From Acidobacteriota bacterium (GTDB lineage Bacteria > Acidobacteriota > JAAYUB01), in NCBI GenBank assembly GCA_018001935.1, contig JAGNHB010000010.1, forward strand, positions 58,369 to 122,368: a DNA stretch of 64,000 nucleotides, in the 5' to 3' direction. Made by a program: the position numbers and the translations under genes. Under the pieces are notes generated by a model. The model made no database searches, had not been told where the DNA came from, and saw only the letters and a program-made list of their open reading frames with translations. Shown here piece after piece: positions 16,707 to 25,873 of the stretch. The first letter of the stretch is position 1. Every line of letters starts with the position of its first letter.

Positions 16707-17711
16707 TCAAGGTTTCGGCCGGAGTTTTTCGATCAGGGCCGTGCTCACCCAGTAGACGTCGCAATTCCCGTTCCCCGGGCGAACCCGTTCCTCCTGGAGC
16801 GCCCGGTAGGTCCTCGCCTCGCCGGCGGGCGCCGGGACACGGCGGGAGGAGCCGAAGAAGAAAAACCGGCCGTCGGGGGTCACGGCGGGCGAGGTGGCGG
16901 CGTCCCCCTTCCCGTTGACGGCAGGGCCGAGGTTGACGGGGGCGCTCCAGCGGTCGTCGGGGGTGCGGAAGCAGACGTAATAGTCGGCCCGGCCCAGGTT
17001 GTCCGGACGGTCTCCGATGCAGACCACGAGATAGCTCTCGTCGGGGGCGATGCAGGCGTTGAAGAGGTTGGGGCCGCCGTTCACCGCCCCGGGGAGCCGC
17101 TCGGGCTCCGCGTACGTCCCGTTCACACGGCGGGACCGGTAGATGGCGCTTCGCTTGTCGGCCTCCTCCCGGGTGAAGTAGAGGGTGCCGTCCCGGGTGA
17201 GGGAGGGGAAGAACTCGGGACGGTCGGAGTTGACGGGAGCGCCGAGGTTGTACGGTTCGCCCCACCCCCCGGCGGTGCGGTCCATGGCCCAGATGTCCTG
17301 GTCGGCCCACCCGGGTTTCTGCTCCTGGCCGGCGCGGGCCCGGGTGGAGAGGAAGAGGAGGCGCTTCCCGTCGGGTGCGACGCACGGCTCGAGGTTGAGG
17401 CACTTCGGGTCCCGGGAGAACGGGGCCAACTCGGGCCCGGTCCACCGGCCGTCCACCTGCCGGCAGACGGCGATCACTGCGAAGTCGTTCCCGAGGATGC
17501 CGAAGTAGAACTCTCTCCCGTCGGGGGTGACGGCCACGTCCCGCTCGTAGAGCCCCGTGGAGACGACCCCGGGGGCGAAGAGCACGGGGGTTTCGCCCGG
17601 CGGGGTCTCCCCGAGCCAGGGGCCGGTCCGGGCCGCCGGAGGCGCTTGCCCGGCGGGAAGGGGGGTAAGGGTCGCCAGAACGGCGAGAAGAAGCGGCACG
17701 CATCGTTTCAT
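16707..17711 (-). CDS. Exported PD40 beta-propeller protein
   Basis: A 334-aa protein with a signal peptide (CVPLLLAVLATLTPLPAG). The rest repeats PD40/TolB-type blades: DVAVTPDGREFYFG, EPCVAPDGKRLLFLS, FFPSLTRDGTLYFT, CIAPDESYLVVCIG and SPAVTPDGRFFFFGS, each followed by a strand and an Asn/Gly-rich turn. Such propellers bind peptides or glycans in the periplasm or on the cell surface. No catalytic domain is attached. Similar stand-alone proteins are common near TonB receptors in Acidobacteriota and Bacteroidota (general knowledge); here the Oar-like receptor lies next door, divergent. ATG at 17711 is directly followed by a Lys-Arg start typical of signal peptides. Confidence 0.85.
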   Translation of the reverse strand: MKRCVPLLLAVLATLTPLPAGQAPPAARTGPWLGETPPGETPVLFAPGVVSTGLYERDVAVTPDGREFYFGILGNDFAVIAVCRQVDGRWTGPELAPFSRDPKCLNLEPCVAPDGKRLLFLSTRARAGQEQKPGWADQDIWAMDRTAGGWGEPYNLGAPVNSDRPEFFPSLTRDGTLYFTREEADKRSAIYRSRRVNGTYAEPERLPGAVNGGPNLFNACIAPDESYLVVCIGDRPDNLGRADYYVCFRTPDDRWSAPVNLGPAVNGKGDAATSPAVTPDGRFFFFGSSRRVPAPAGEARTYRALQEERVRPGNGNCDVYWVSTALIEKLRPKP

Positions 17712-18042
17712 TCGGGCCTCCGGTCATGATGTCCGGGCTTTTACGGGGCGGACCCCGTGAAAGTTGCAACGCCGCCGCCGCCCGGGGCGAACCCTTGAAA
17801 AAGAATGAACAATCCGGTTCTGGCCTGGTTGGGCCCAGCCGGATTCAAAAATTTGTTCCGAGGGATTCAAGATTTTGGATTGCGAGGCAACCCGGCGGGG
17901 AGCTGCCGGGAAAGAATGGGGCTAAAGACTTTGTTTTGAGTCATGAACGGGAATGCCGAAAACGGGGCGACGTGGCATGCAAGTTGCTTATTCCTTGGTT
18001 TACTGTATCGGATTCGACTATCCATCATTTATAGGAGGTTCC
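17712..18042. other. Divergent gap before the TonB receptor gene
   Basis: This 331-bp gap must hold the promoters of the PD40 and TonB-receptor genes. It is less GC-rich than the genes around it. I could not pick a convincing -35/-10 pair; TTGCTT at 17984 with TATCGG at 18006 is weak. No gene is seen. Confidence 0.4.
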
Positions 18043-21000
18043 ATGACTAACTGGTTCAAGCGCTTTACGGTGCTCGCCGTCGTCGCGCTGATGGCCGCGT
18101 TCGCTTTCGCGGCTGATCAGGCGGTGGAAGGTACCGTCAAGGACGCCCAGGGTGGGATCCTCCCCGGTGTCAGCGTGACCATCACCAACGTCGACACGGG
18201 GATCACCCGAAACGTTCTCACGGACGACAACGGCAACTACATCTTCACCGCCATCCGGCCCGGCAACTACGAGCTGAAGGCCGAACTCGACCAGTTCGCC
18301 CCCTTCAAGGTGACGGACATCAAGGTCAGCATCGGCGACAAGTTGAAGTACGACGTCCGGATGCAGGTTGCGTCCCAGACCGAGCAGATCACCATCGTGG
18401 CCTCGGCCGAGCAGGTGGAAACCACCACCTCCCAGCTCGACACGGTGATCGACGGCAAACGCATTTCCGACCTGCCCCTGGCGTCCCGCAACCCCCTCGA
18501 CCTGATGAGCCTCGCCCCCGGCGTGTCCCCCAACAGCAACTTCGGTCTCTCAGCCAACGGCGCCCGCGGCCGCGGCAACAACTTCCAGCTGGACGGCGTG
18601 GACAACAACGACAACACCATCGGCGGCGCCATGGTGGAGCAGAACGTCGACGCCACGGAAGAGTTCCGGATGGTCACCGCCACCCCCTCGGCCGAGTACG
18701 GCCGCGCCGGCGGCGCCGTCATCGACGTGATCGTGAAGTCCGGCACCAACGAGTTCCACGGCAACCTGTTCTGGTTCAACCGCCAGGACGGGTTCGACGC
18801 CAAGAGCTGGCGCGAGAACTACTTCGACCTTCCCAAGGGTAGCTACCGCTACGACCAGTACGGCGCCACCATCGGCGGCCCCATCGTCAAGGACAAGCTG
18901 TTCTTCTTCTTCAACACCCAGTTCCTGCGCATCCACGACACGGCCTCCATCGACGCCGAGGTCCCGACGGCCGCGTTCCGGGCCACCGTGACCAACCCGG
19001 CGATCGCCAACATCTTCAGCACGTATTACCCGCTCCCGAACACCGACTTCCAGGGCACCTCCGCCGCCTCCGGCATCTACACCTGGGGATCGGGCAACAG
19101 CGTGAACGCCGAGCAGTACACCATCAAGATCGACTACGCCCTCACCTCGAAGCACACCATCTCCGCCCGCTACTTCCACAACCCGGAGACGGACATCTTC
19201 GCGGCCGCCCTGCCCGGTCCCGACTACATCGGCGGCTACCCCCCGCAGAACCTCACCAACAAGGCCCTGGCCTTCGACTGGACCTGGATCGTCTCCCCGA
19301 GCATGGTCAACAACGTGAAGTTCGCCTACAACAAGCGCGACTTCGACATGACCGTGTCGCCGACCCTGACGGACTACAACCTCAACTTCACCAGCACCCG
19401 TTCCGGCGACTACCACTACTTCGAGTACTTCGGCAGCGGCCTGAACAGCTCCCAGTTCCGCAAGAACGGCACCTTCCAGATCAAGGACACCCTGACCTGG
19501 AACCTGGGGAACCACTCCCTGAAGCTCGGCATGGACTTCCGCTTCGCCTCCAACGACGGCGCGGCCAACTTCGGGCTCATCCCGGTGCTGGGCTTCAACC
19601 GCTACTGGTACACCAGCAGCTTCCTGAACAACGTCCGCACCGGTTTCGTGGACAACATCACCCAGACCGTCTACTCCGACGGCGTGACCTACCAGGCCGG
19701 CCTGGGCGACTACCGCGAGTGGCGCTCCAGGGAGTACGACTTCTTCATCCAGGACGACTGGAAGATCCGCCCGAACCTGACCCTGAACCTCGGCCTCCGC
19801 ATGGAGTCCAAGCCGACCCCGACCGAGGCCCAGAACATGTACGGCAACTACCCCAGCTACGACGCCTACGCCAACGGCTACCGGATGATCAACCCCGGCA
19901 ACTTCTTCGACCCCGTTAACTACGAGGCCGGCTACACCTGGGCCGACTTCCTGTACACCTGGGACCCCTCCATGGTGAAGTGGCAGGGTAACGGCGCCGA
20001 GTGCGTGCTGGACAAGAAGATCTACAAGGACCACAACGCCAACTGGGGCCCCCGCGTCGGCCTGTCCTGGGACCCCTGGGGCAACGGCAAGACCGCCGTC
20101 CGCGGCGGCTACGGCATCTCCTTCGACCGCATGTTCGACAACCTGCTCATCTGGACCACCTCCAACTCCCCCTTCGCCTACTCCAGCAACCTGCGCGGCA
20201 AGAACAACGGCGGCACGGGCATCTTCCCCGACAACGTCAACTACTACGGCCACGGGACCCCGATGCCGCTGGTGGCCCTCAAGCCCGAGATCCTCGAGCT
20301 GCAGGAATTCCCCACCATCTTCGACGACGACCTCGACCAGCCCTACATCCAGACCTGGAACATCGGCATCCAGCGCGAGCTGTGGCCCGGCAACATCCTG
20401 GAGGTCTCCTACGTCGGCTCCCACGGCGTGCACCTCCTGAGCCGCTGCAGCCCGATCCAGCCCAAGCTCACCGCGGCCTTCAACCAGGAAGCCTACGCCA
20501 ACGGCATCTACAGCTTCTACGGCATCAACTACGAGCAGCTGTACCTGGACTACCTGGTGACCGCCAACACCCAGTTCAACGACATCAACTACATGGACGC
20601 CCACAACTGGTCCAACTACAACGGTCTCCAGATGACCTTCAACCACCGCTTCCAGGACGGCCTGCAGTTCTCCCTGAACTACACCTGGGCCAAGTCCTTC
20701 GACAACGGCTCCGAGGCGGTCATCAACTCCGGCAACCGCCAGGGCCAGACCGTCTGGGCCAAGGACTTCTGGGACATGAACTACGAGACGGGCTTCTCCA
20801 TCATGGACGTCCGCCACAACTTCAACGCCAGCTTCATCTACGAGCTTCCCTTCGGCCCCGGCAAGTGGATCGGCGGCAAGACGGAAGGCATCGTGGGGCA
20901 GCTGATCGGCGGGTGGCAGGTCAACGGCATCGTTACGGCCAACTCCGGCCAGGGCCTTGACTACACCGCCGTCTACGACGCCCTCGGCACCGGCGTTCCC

Positions 21001-21402
21001 GGCCGCCCCGACGTGCGCGACCGGGTCTTCTCCCGCGATGCCAACCGCGTGGGCCCGACCCAGGCCAACTTCGTCTGGACCGGCAACATCGCCATCGACC
21101 AGCCCTACTACGGCTTCATGCACCCCAAGGGCGACTACTACCGCGGCAGCTTCCGCGGCCCGCGTTACTGGAACCTCGACTTCTCCCTCTTCAAGGAGAT
21201 CAAGCTGCCCTGGTTCACCGCCGACGGCTCCAAGCTCCAGCTCCGCCTGGAAGCCTTCAACCTGTTCAACACCACCAACTACACGAACCCCAACCGGTCG
21301 CTGCTGTACACGCAGGACAACAACCCGCTCAGCGCCATGGGTTACACCTACAGCGCCTACGCGAACCGCGAGATTCAGATCGGCGTGAAGTGGATCTTCT
21401 AG
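18043..21402 (+). CDS. Oar-like TonB-dependent outer-membrane receptor
   Basis: A 1,119-aa receptor. In order: signal peptide (FTVLAVVALMAAFAFA); a carboxypeptidase-regulatory-like domain (about 22-105: VEGTVKDAQGGILPGVSVTITNVDTG...); a plug domain with FQLDGVDNNDNTIGG and EFRMVTATPSAEYGRAGGAVIDVIVKSGTNEFHGNLFWFNR; and a long Tyr/Asn-rich beta-barrel ending QIGVKWIF with a C-terminal aromatic. This is the Oar architecture common in Acidobacteriota and Myxococcota. It probably takes up large substrates or exports proteases (both known for the family). ATG at 18043 follows ATAGGAGG; an upstream in-frame ATG at 17953 would disrupt the signal peptide. A strong terminator follows. No TonB/ExbBD gene is in the window. 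Confidence 0.95.
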   Translation: MTNWFKRFTVLAVVALMAAFAFAADQAVEGTVKDAQGGILPGVSVTITNVDTGITRNVLTDDNGNYIFTAIRPGNYELKAELDQFAPFKVTDIKVSIGDKLKYDVRMQVASQTEQITIVASAEQVETTTSQLDTVIDGKRISDLPLASRNPLDLMSLAPGVSPNSNFGLSANGARGRGNNFQLDGVDNNDNTIGGAMVEQNVDATEEFRMVTATPSAEYGRAGGAVIDVIVKSGTNEFHGNLFWFNRQDGFDAKSWRENYFDLPKGSYRYDQYGATIGGPIVKDKLFFFFNTQFLRIHDTASIDAEVPTAAFRATVTNPAIANIFSTYYPLPNTDFQGTSAASGIYTWGSGNSVNAEQYTIKIDYALTSKHTISARYFHNPETDIFAAALPGPDYIGGYPPQNLTNKALAFDWTWIVSPSMVNNVKFAYNKRDFDMTVSPTLTDYNLNFTSTRSGDYHYFEYFGSGLNSSQFRKNGTFQIKDTLTWNLGNHSLKLGMDFRFASNDGAANFGLIPVLGFNRYWYTSSFLNNVRTGFVDNITQTVYSDGVTYQAGLGDYREWRSREYDFFIQDDWKIRPNLTLNLGLRMESKPTPTEAQNMYGNYPSYDAYANGYRMINPGNFFDPVNYEAGYTWADFLYTWDPSMVKWQGNGAECVLDKKIYKDHNANWGPRVGLSWDPWGNGKTAVRGGYGISFDRMFDNLLIWTTSNSPFAYSSNLRGKNNGGTGIFPDNVNYYGHGTPMPLVALKPEILELQEFPTIFDDDLDQPYIQTWNIGIQRELWPGNILEVSYVGSHGVHLLSRCSPIQPKLTAAFNQEAYANGIYSFYGINYEQLYLDYLVTANTQFNDINYMDAHNWSNYNGLQMTFNHRFQDGLQFSLNYTWAKSFDNGSEAVINSGNRQGQTVWAKDFWDMNYETGFSIMDVRHNFNASFIYELPFGPGKWIGGKTEGIVGQLIGGWQVNGIVTANSGQGLDYTAVYDALGTGVPGRPDVRDRVFSRDANRVGPTQANFVWTGNIAIDQPYYGFMHPKGDYYRGSFRGPRYWNLDFSLFKEIKLPWFTADGSKLQLRLEAFNLFNTTNYTNPNRSLLYTQDNNPLSAMGYTYSAYANREIQIGVKWIF

Positions 21403-21422
21403 TTCACCCTGCATCGGGATCG

Positions 21423-21452
21423 AAGGCCCCCGCCCCCGGGGGCCTTTTTTTT
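21423..21452 (+). terminator. Strong terminator after the TonB receptor gene
   Basis: AAGGCCCCCG, loop CCCC, CGGGGGCCTT and an eight-T run make a textbook terminator 20 bp after the stop. Confidence 0.92.
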
Positions 21453-21521
21453 CGTTTCGGCGAACGCTGGCCATCGTCCGCCCCGGCCGCCTCGAACCGG
21501 AAACAGGGCCATCGCCCTCCG

Positions 21522-21829
21522 GGCGATGGCTCGAGCATGGGCTTTACCACCATTCTCCGTTTCGGTTTCGACATTTCGGGCTCAGGACGATTGCACGTTC
21601 AGGGATGACCGCTCCCTTACCTTCCAGGCGATGGCTCGAGCATGGGCTTTACCACCATTCTCCGTTTCGGTTTCGACATTTCGGGCTCAGGACGATTGCA
21701 CGTTCAGGGATGACCGCTCCCTTACCTTCCGGGCGATGGCTCGAGCATGGGCTTTACCACCATTCGCCGTTTCGGTTTCGCCTTTCGGGCTCAGGACGAT
21801 TGCACGTTCAGGGATGACCGCTCCCTTAC
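21522..21829. repeat. 105-bp direct tandem repeat, three copies
   Basis: Units start at 21522, 21627 and 21732, each opening GGCGATGGCTCGAGCATGGG and ending GATGACCGCTCCCTTAC. Copies 1 and 2 are nearly identical; copy 3 has a 1-bp deletion and a few changes. A flanking GCCATCGCCC (21508-21517) forms a hairpin with the first unit. The array fills most of the gap before the radical SAM gene's 3' end. Because 105 is divisible by 3, repeated short ORFs arise by chance. Confidence 0.9.
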
Positions 21830-23337
21830 GGTCGCGGCTCTGACGGCGATTTCCGTGAGCGATCCCGGCGGGGCGGCCGCCGGACGAAGGCCACGATGTT
21901 GCGCAGGAGGCTCTTGAGGAAGAAGCGGACCTCGGCCCCGGACTTCTTCGTCCCCTCCAGCCGGAAGCGGGTGGACCACCCGTACCACGCCACGTAGAAG
22001 AAGGAGTAGACCGGCCCGAGGGGAAGCCGGACCAGCAGGGGGACCAGGGGGCGGAGGAAGCGGAAGCTCGTCGTCAACCCGAAGAGCTTGTGGAGCCGCT
22101 GCACGCGGATTTTTTCCCGGCGGTCGGGGAAGGTGAGGGCGGAGTAGCTGTTGGTCCGCTCCGGCAGCTCGGGGGCGCCGCCCGGGAGGAACCCGTTCGC
22201 CGCGGCGTAGGCGGCGAGGTCTGTCCCCGGGAGGGGGAAGAAGAGCTGGGCCACCGCGAAATCGGGGCGGCAGCGGATGTTGAGGTCCAGGGTCTTGAGG
22301 TCGATTGCCATGGGGTGAGGCACCGGCAGGGCCAAAATGTTCTGGGTCATGCTGCGGATCCCGTGCCGGCGCAGCGTCCCGGCGAGGTCCACGATTTTCC
22401 GGTTGTCCACCCGCCGCTTGAGGAGGTCGTTGGAAACCTGCTCGTCGCCGCACTCGATCCCGAAGCAGATGGTGCGGCAGCCCGCCTCCTTCAGGCACCG
22501 GATCTTTTCCTCGTTGACGAAATTCACGTGGACGTTGCACATGAAGGGGACCCCGACCTCCTTCGGGTAGCGCTGCGCGAACTCCCCCAGCCAGTCCATG
22601 GGCAGGAGGGTGAAGATGTCGTCGTCGATGTAGGCGAACGCCATGCCGAAGCGGGCCTTGACCTCGGCCATCTCCCCGAGGAAATGGCTGACCGACCGGT
22701 GGCGGAGGATCCGCCCGCAACCGCGGAACATCTGGGTGAACTTGTGGTTGAAGCAGTAGGTGCACTGGTTGGGGCACCCGCGGGACGCCATGAAGATGTG
22801 GGTCTTGTTCCGCGCCAGGAGCGGGTCGCCCCGGACCATCAACTCGCGGTCCGCGAAGGGGGCCCGGTCGAGCTTCTCCTCCAGGGGCGCGGGCGGGTTG
22901 CGGGTGATCTTCCCGGCGAGGTGGAAGTGGATCCCCGGGGTCCCGGTGAAGTCCCGCCCCCGTTCGAAACGATCCAGGAAGGTGGGGAACGAGACGTCAC
23001 CCTCCCCGAAGGCCAGGGCGTGGATGTGGGGTCGCTCGATGATGTCCTGGAAGAAGGTGGGGTGGGGTCCGCCGAAGAGGATGAAGTGGCGGCCCAACCG
23101 GTGCGTCCGCTCCGCCAGGGCGTCCAGGGCGTGAAATTCGGGGGTCATGACGCTGAAGGCCACGATGACCGGCCGGAAGGCGGCGAGCTTCTCGAAATAG
23201 CGGTCGCGGGCATGCAGGTCGGCGATGTGGAGGTCAGTCTCCCAGCCCAGGGCGCGGGCCATGGCGGAGAGCTGCATCACCCCGAGCCGCTCCATGGTGT
23301 AGAGGTTCTTGACGACGAACAGGATTCTCTTGTCCAT
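21826..23337 (-). CDS. B12-binding-type radical SAM protein
   Basis: A 503-aa protein. Residues about 1-150 form a Rossmann-like cobalamin-binding domain without the classical DxHxxG (LFVVKNLYTMERLGVMQLSAMARALG; FGGPHPTFFQD; ALAFGEGDVSFPTFLD). A radical SAM barrel follows with CPNQCTYC (about 187-194) for the 4Fe-4S cluster, then FAYIDDDIFTL and TICFGIECGDEQVSNDLLKR. The last 90 residues are basic and contain a hydrophobic segment (LVPLLVRLPLGPVYSFFYVAW). It resembles family members that methylate or rearrange lipids and polyketides; the substrate is unknown. A promoter (TTGAAT-N17-TAAGAT) lies upstream. It stands alone, and its 3' end abuts the 105-bp repeats. Confidence 0.88.
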   Translation of the reverse strand: MDKRILFVVKNLYTMERLGVMQLSAMARALGWETDLHIADLHARDRYFEKLAAFRPVIVAFSVMTPEFHALDALAERTHRLGRHFILFGGPHPTFFQDIIERPHIHALAFGEGDVSFPTFLDRFERGRDFTGTPGIHFHLAGKITRNPPAPLEEKLDRAPFADRELMVRGDPLLARNKTHIFMASRGCPNQCTYCFNHKFTQMFRGCGRILRHRSVSHFLGEMAEVKARFGMAFAYIDDDIFTLLPMDWLGEFAQRYPKEVGVPFMCNVHVNFVNEEKIRCLKEAGCRTICFGIECGDEQVSNDLLKRRVDNRKIVDLAGTLRRHGIRSMTQNILALPVPHPMAIDLKTLDLNIRCRPDFAVAQLFFPLPGTDLAAYAAANGFLPGGAPELPERTNSYSALTFPDRREKIRVQRLHKLFGLTTSFRFLRPLVPLLVRLPLGPVYSFFYVAWYGWSTRFRLEGTKKSGAEVRFFLKSLLRNIVAFVRRPPRRDRSRKSPSEPRP

Positions 23338-23358
23338 GGCCCTCCGCCGAGACGGGCG

Positions 23359-23387
23359 ATCTTAGCATCGTTTCAGGCCGAATTCAA
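23359..23387 (-). promoter_or_regulatory. Promoter of the radical SAM gene
   Basis: On the minus strand TTGAAT (23387-23382), a 17-nt spacer and TAAGAT (23364-23359) lie about 22 bp before the start codon. Confidence 0.55.
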
Positions 23388-23601
23388 TCGGCACCGCGCC
23401 GATGGGCCGCTTCGCAGGGCGGCTCAACCCGGGTGAGCCCCGGCCTTGATGAGCCCGCAGGTCGTCCGAACCCATCAACCCCAAAGAACGCAAGAACACA
23501 CAAAGAGGGCCGAACGCTTGATTTCAATGCATGGCAGACTTTTCATCCTTTGGGGTTGAATAGACGTTTTGCGGGTAGGTTAAGATGGTGCGAGGAGTGG
23601 G

Positions 23602-24072
23602 TTACCCCGGCGGGGCCGGGCGGGGGTCTCGGCGGACCCGGCGAATCGTTTCCTCGAGGGCCTGGAGGAAACGGGAGCGGTCCTTTTTGCCGAAAGGGGC
23701 GGGGCCTTTCGTCATCAGGCCCATGTCCCGCATCTGGCCGAGGATCTCCCGCGCCGCCAGGGCCTCGCTGATCCCGGTCCGCGTGAAGGCTTTCCCGGTC
23801 GGGCCGATCACCCGCGCCCCCTTCTCCAGGCACCGGGCGGCGAGCGGGATGTCCCCGGAGATCACGAGATCATCCGGTTGCGCATGGTCGGTGATCCAGT
23901 CGTCCGCCGCGTCGAAGCGGCCCTCCACGACCACCAGCCGCACCCACGGCTCCGCGGGGTGCCGCATCGGGGCGTTGGCGACGAGGGTGACCGTGAGACC
24001 GTGGCGCTTCGCGACGCGATAGATCTCTTCTTTCACCGCACAGGCATCGGCGTCCACGAAAATCTCGAGCAC
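23602..24072 (-). CDS. YaiI/YqxD family protein (UPF0178)
   Basis: A 156-aa cytosolic protein of the UPF0178/DUF188 family, related to PIN-like nuclease folds; function not established. The signature LEIFVDADACAVKEEIYRVAKRHGL, VVEGRFDAADDWITDHAQPDDLVISGDIPLAARCLEKGA, and PTGKAFTRTGISEALAAREIL are all present. I prefer the GTG at 24072 (GAGG 6 nt upstream) over the TTG at 24087, which would add MPRSP. It stands alone between repeats and the MFS gene. Length matches the family. Confidence 0.9.
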   Translation of the reverse strand: MLEIFVDADACAVKEEIYRVAKRHGLTVTLVANAPMRHPAEPWVRLVVVEGRFDAADDWITDHAQPDDLVISGDIPLAARCLEKGARVIGPTGKAFTRTGISEALAAREILGQMRDMGLMTKGPAPFGKKDRSRFLQALEETIRRVRRDPRPAPPG

Positions 24073-24150
24073 GGGGGACCTCGGCAAGGGGACTGAGAGA
24101 AAACGGGCCGTGCGAACCGCGCGATCGCGGAACAGCGGAGCTTTAACCGG

Positions 24151-24195
24151 TCTGAAAAGTCCGACAAGTCTGACAGGTCCGACAGGTCTGACAGG
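24151..24195. repeat. 9-bp tandem repeat (TCYGACARG, five units)
   Basis: Five consecutive 9-mers vary around TCTGACAGG / TCCGACAGG. They lie between the YaiI and MFS genes. Related 9-bp arrays occur at 25788-25828 and 44441-44489. Confidence 0.75.
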
Positions 24196-24270
24196 TCATC
24201 ACCCCGCCAGCCAGGCCTTCAGATCACTCCGGGGCCACCCAGCCGGCAGCTTGTCGCCCCCGCCTTCAGC

Positions 24271-25665
24271 CTATGCCTTCACGTGCGACGGCAGTTCCAG
24301 ACCGTGGCCCTTCTTCCGGTCCTCGACCTTGAGCAGGTAGGCGAAGAGCAGCCCCAGGATGCCGAACGCCATGAACGTCAGCATTGGGATGGTGTAGTTG
24401 TAGGCCACCAGGATGGTCCCGTCCGCCGCCGTCGTCCTCGAGATGACACAGAACTGGTCGAGTTCCCAGCCGATCAGGGCGGGCACGCCCATCAGGCCCC
24501 AGTTCTGGATGTAGAAGATCAGCGCGTAGGCCGTGCCGAGCTGCTTCTCGGGGATCAGCTTGGGCACCGAGGGCCACATGGCGGAAGGCACCAGCGAGAA
24601 GGCCACGCCCAGGACCAGCATCAGGAAGAGGGCGAAAAGCCAGTTGCTCAGCACCGGGAGGGCGAAGAGCAGGTGGACGACGATCAGAAGGCCGGAACCG
24701 AGGAACATGATGGAGGCGGCCTTGCCCTTGCGGTCCACCATGCGCCCGAAGACGGGGGTCATGAAGATGTTGCCGAAGGGGAGCAGGCCGGGGATCAGGC
24801 CGGCCAGGCTGGTATCGACCCCGTACTTCTGGACCATGAGGTCGTTGGCGTACTTGAGGAAGGGGAGCACCGCCGAGTAGAAGAGGACGCAGAGCATGGC
24901 GATGTACCAGAAGCCCTTGTTCTTCAGGATGAAGCCGATGTCCGAGAGGCGGAACGAGTCGTCCCCGCTCGCCTCCAGGTGGGCTTCCGAGGCGTCGAGC
25001 TTGCGGTCCATGACGTTGTAGACCAGGTAGCTGATGAAGCCGATGACGAGCATCACCAGGGCCAGCAGCAACGGGGCCGACACCGACTTGAAGGACTCGG
25101 CGATGGGGGCGCTGATCATGAGGGCCAGGGCCGTCCCGATACGGGCGGTGGCCAATTGCAGGCCCATGGCCAAGGCAAGTTCCTTCCCCTTGAACCACCG
25201 GACGATGACCTTGGACGTCGTGATCCCGGCCACCTCCACGCCCACGCCGAAGATGGCGAACCCGAGGCCCGCCAGGTAGATCTGGACGGGCATCCCGCCG
25301 ATCAGGGGCAGCCAGTGGAGGATGGGCTTGGGGTCGAAGGTGTGGGTGATGGCGTAGTACTTCAGCAGGGCGCCGCCGACCATCAGCAGGGTGGACATGA
25401 CCCCCGAAAAACGGATGCCCATCTTGTCGAGGATGATCCCGCCGATGATGAGCATCAGCAGGAAGACGTTGAACCAGCCGTAGGCGCTGGTGAAGACGCC
25501 GTACTGGGTGCTGCTCCAGCCCAGTTGACGTTCCAGCATGGGCTTGAGGGGGGCCATGACGTCGGTCATGAAGTAACCGCACAGCATGGCCAGGGAGACC
25601 GTGGTCAGGGTCGCCCACCGGACGGTGGCGGACTCGCGCAGGGACTTTTTCAGGGCTTCGGTCAT
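24271..25665 (-). CDS. MFS transporter (12 TM helices)
   Basis: A 464-aa inner-membrane carrier of the major facilitator superfamily. About twelve hydrophobic helices are visible, with the loop motif GGIILDKMGIR after helix 2 and its half-repeat FGRMVDRKGKAAS after helix 8. FGVGVEVAGITTSKVIVRWFKGKELALAMGLQLATARIG resembles the OxlT/MFSD1-type branch. A large cytosolic loop (about residues 205-250) separates the halves. Substrate cannot be read from sequence; organic anions or peptides are plausible. A promoter TTGTCT-N17-TATAAT precedes it. No metabolic gene is linked. Confidence 0.9.
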   Translation of the reverse strand: MTEALKKSLRESATVRWATLTTVSLAMLCGYFMTDVMAPLKPMLERQLGWSSTQYGVFTSAYGWFNVFLLMLIIGGIILDKMGIRFSGVMSTLLMVGGALLKYYAITHTFDPKPILHWLPLIGGMPVQIYLAGLGFAIFGVGVEVAGITTSKVIVRWFKGKELALAMGLQLATARIGTALALMISAPIAESFKSVSAPLLLALVMLVIGFISYLVYNVMDRKLDASEAHLEASGDDSFRLSDIGFILKNKGFWYIAMLCVLFYSAVLPFLKYANDLMVQKYGVDTSLAGLIPGLLPFGNIFMTPVFGRMVDRKGKAASIMFLGSGLLIVVHLLFALPVLSNWLFALFLMLVLGVAFSLVPSAMWPSVPKLIPEKQLGTAYALIFYIQNWGLMGVPALIGWELDQFCVISRTTAADGTILVAYNYTIPMLTFMAFGILGLLFAYLLKVEDRKKGHGLELPSHVKA

Positions 25666-25723
25666 CGCTTCCTCTTTGGGGTTGGTTTGCTCTCTCTCGC
25701 GCCGGCACAGCCGAATCCGGGTG

Positions 25724-25752
25724 ATTATAGCTTGGATTCACCGCAAAGACAA
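25724..25752 (-). promoter_or_regulatory. Promoter of the MFS gene
   Basis: Minus strand: TTGTCT (25752-25747), 17-nt spacer, TATAAT (25729-25724), about 58 bp before the start codon. Confidence 0.6.
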
Positions 25753-25787
25753 ACCTTCCCTGAGCGGTGCGGGCGAAAAATCGGGCC

Positions 25788-25828
25788 GATCCGTCGGATC
25801 CGTCGGATCGGACCGATCGGTCCGATGT
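25788..25828. repeat. 9-bp tandem repeat (GATCCGTCG-like)
   Basis: Consecutive 9-mers start with GAT: GATCCGTCG twice, then GATCGGACC and GATCGGTCC. They belong to the same periodic class as the arrays at 24.15 and 44.44 kb. Confidence 0.65.
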
Positions 25829-25873
25829 CGATTCTGTTTTTATAATTCGTCAAATGTCTACTGAAAAGCAATC

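Noticed and set aside
18550..21474. Minus-strand 974-codon open frame opposite the TonB receptor
   Set aside because: Shadow of the receptor gene. Val/Gly/Asp-only composition and no motif.
21526..21843. Short ORF of three repeated peptide units
   Set aside because: It results from the 105-bp DNA repeat being a multiple of three; no start-site support.
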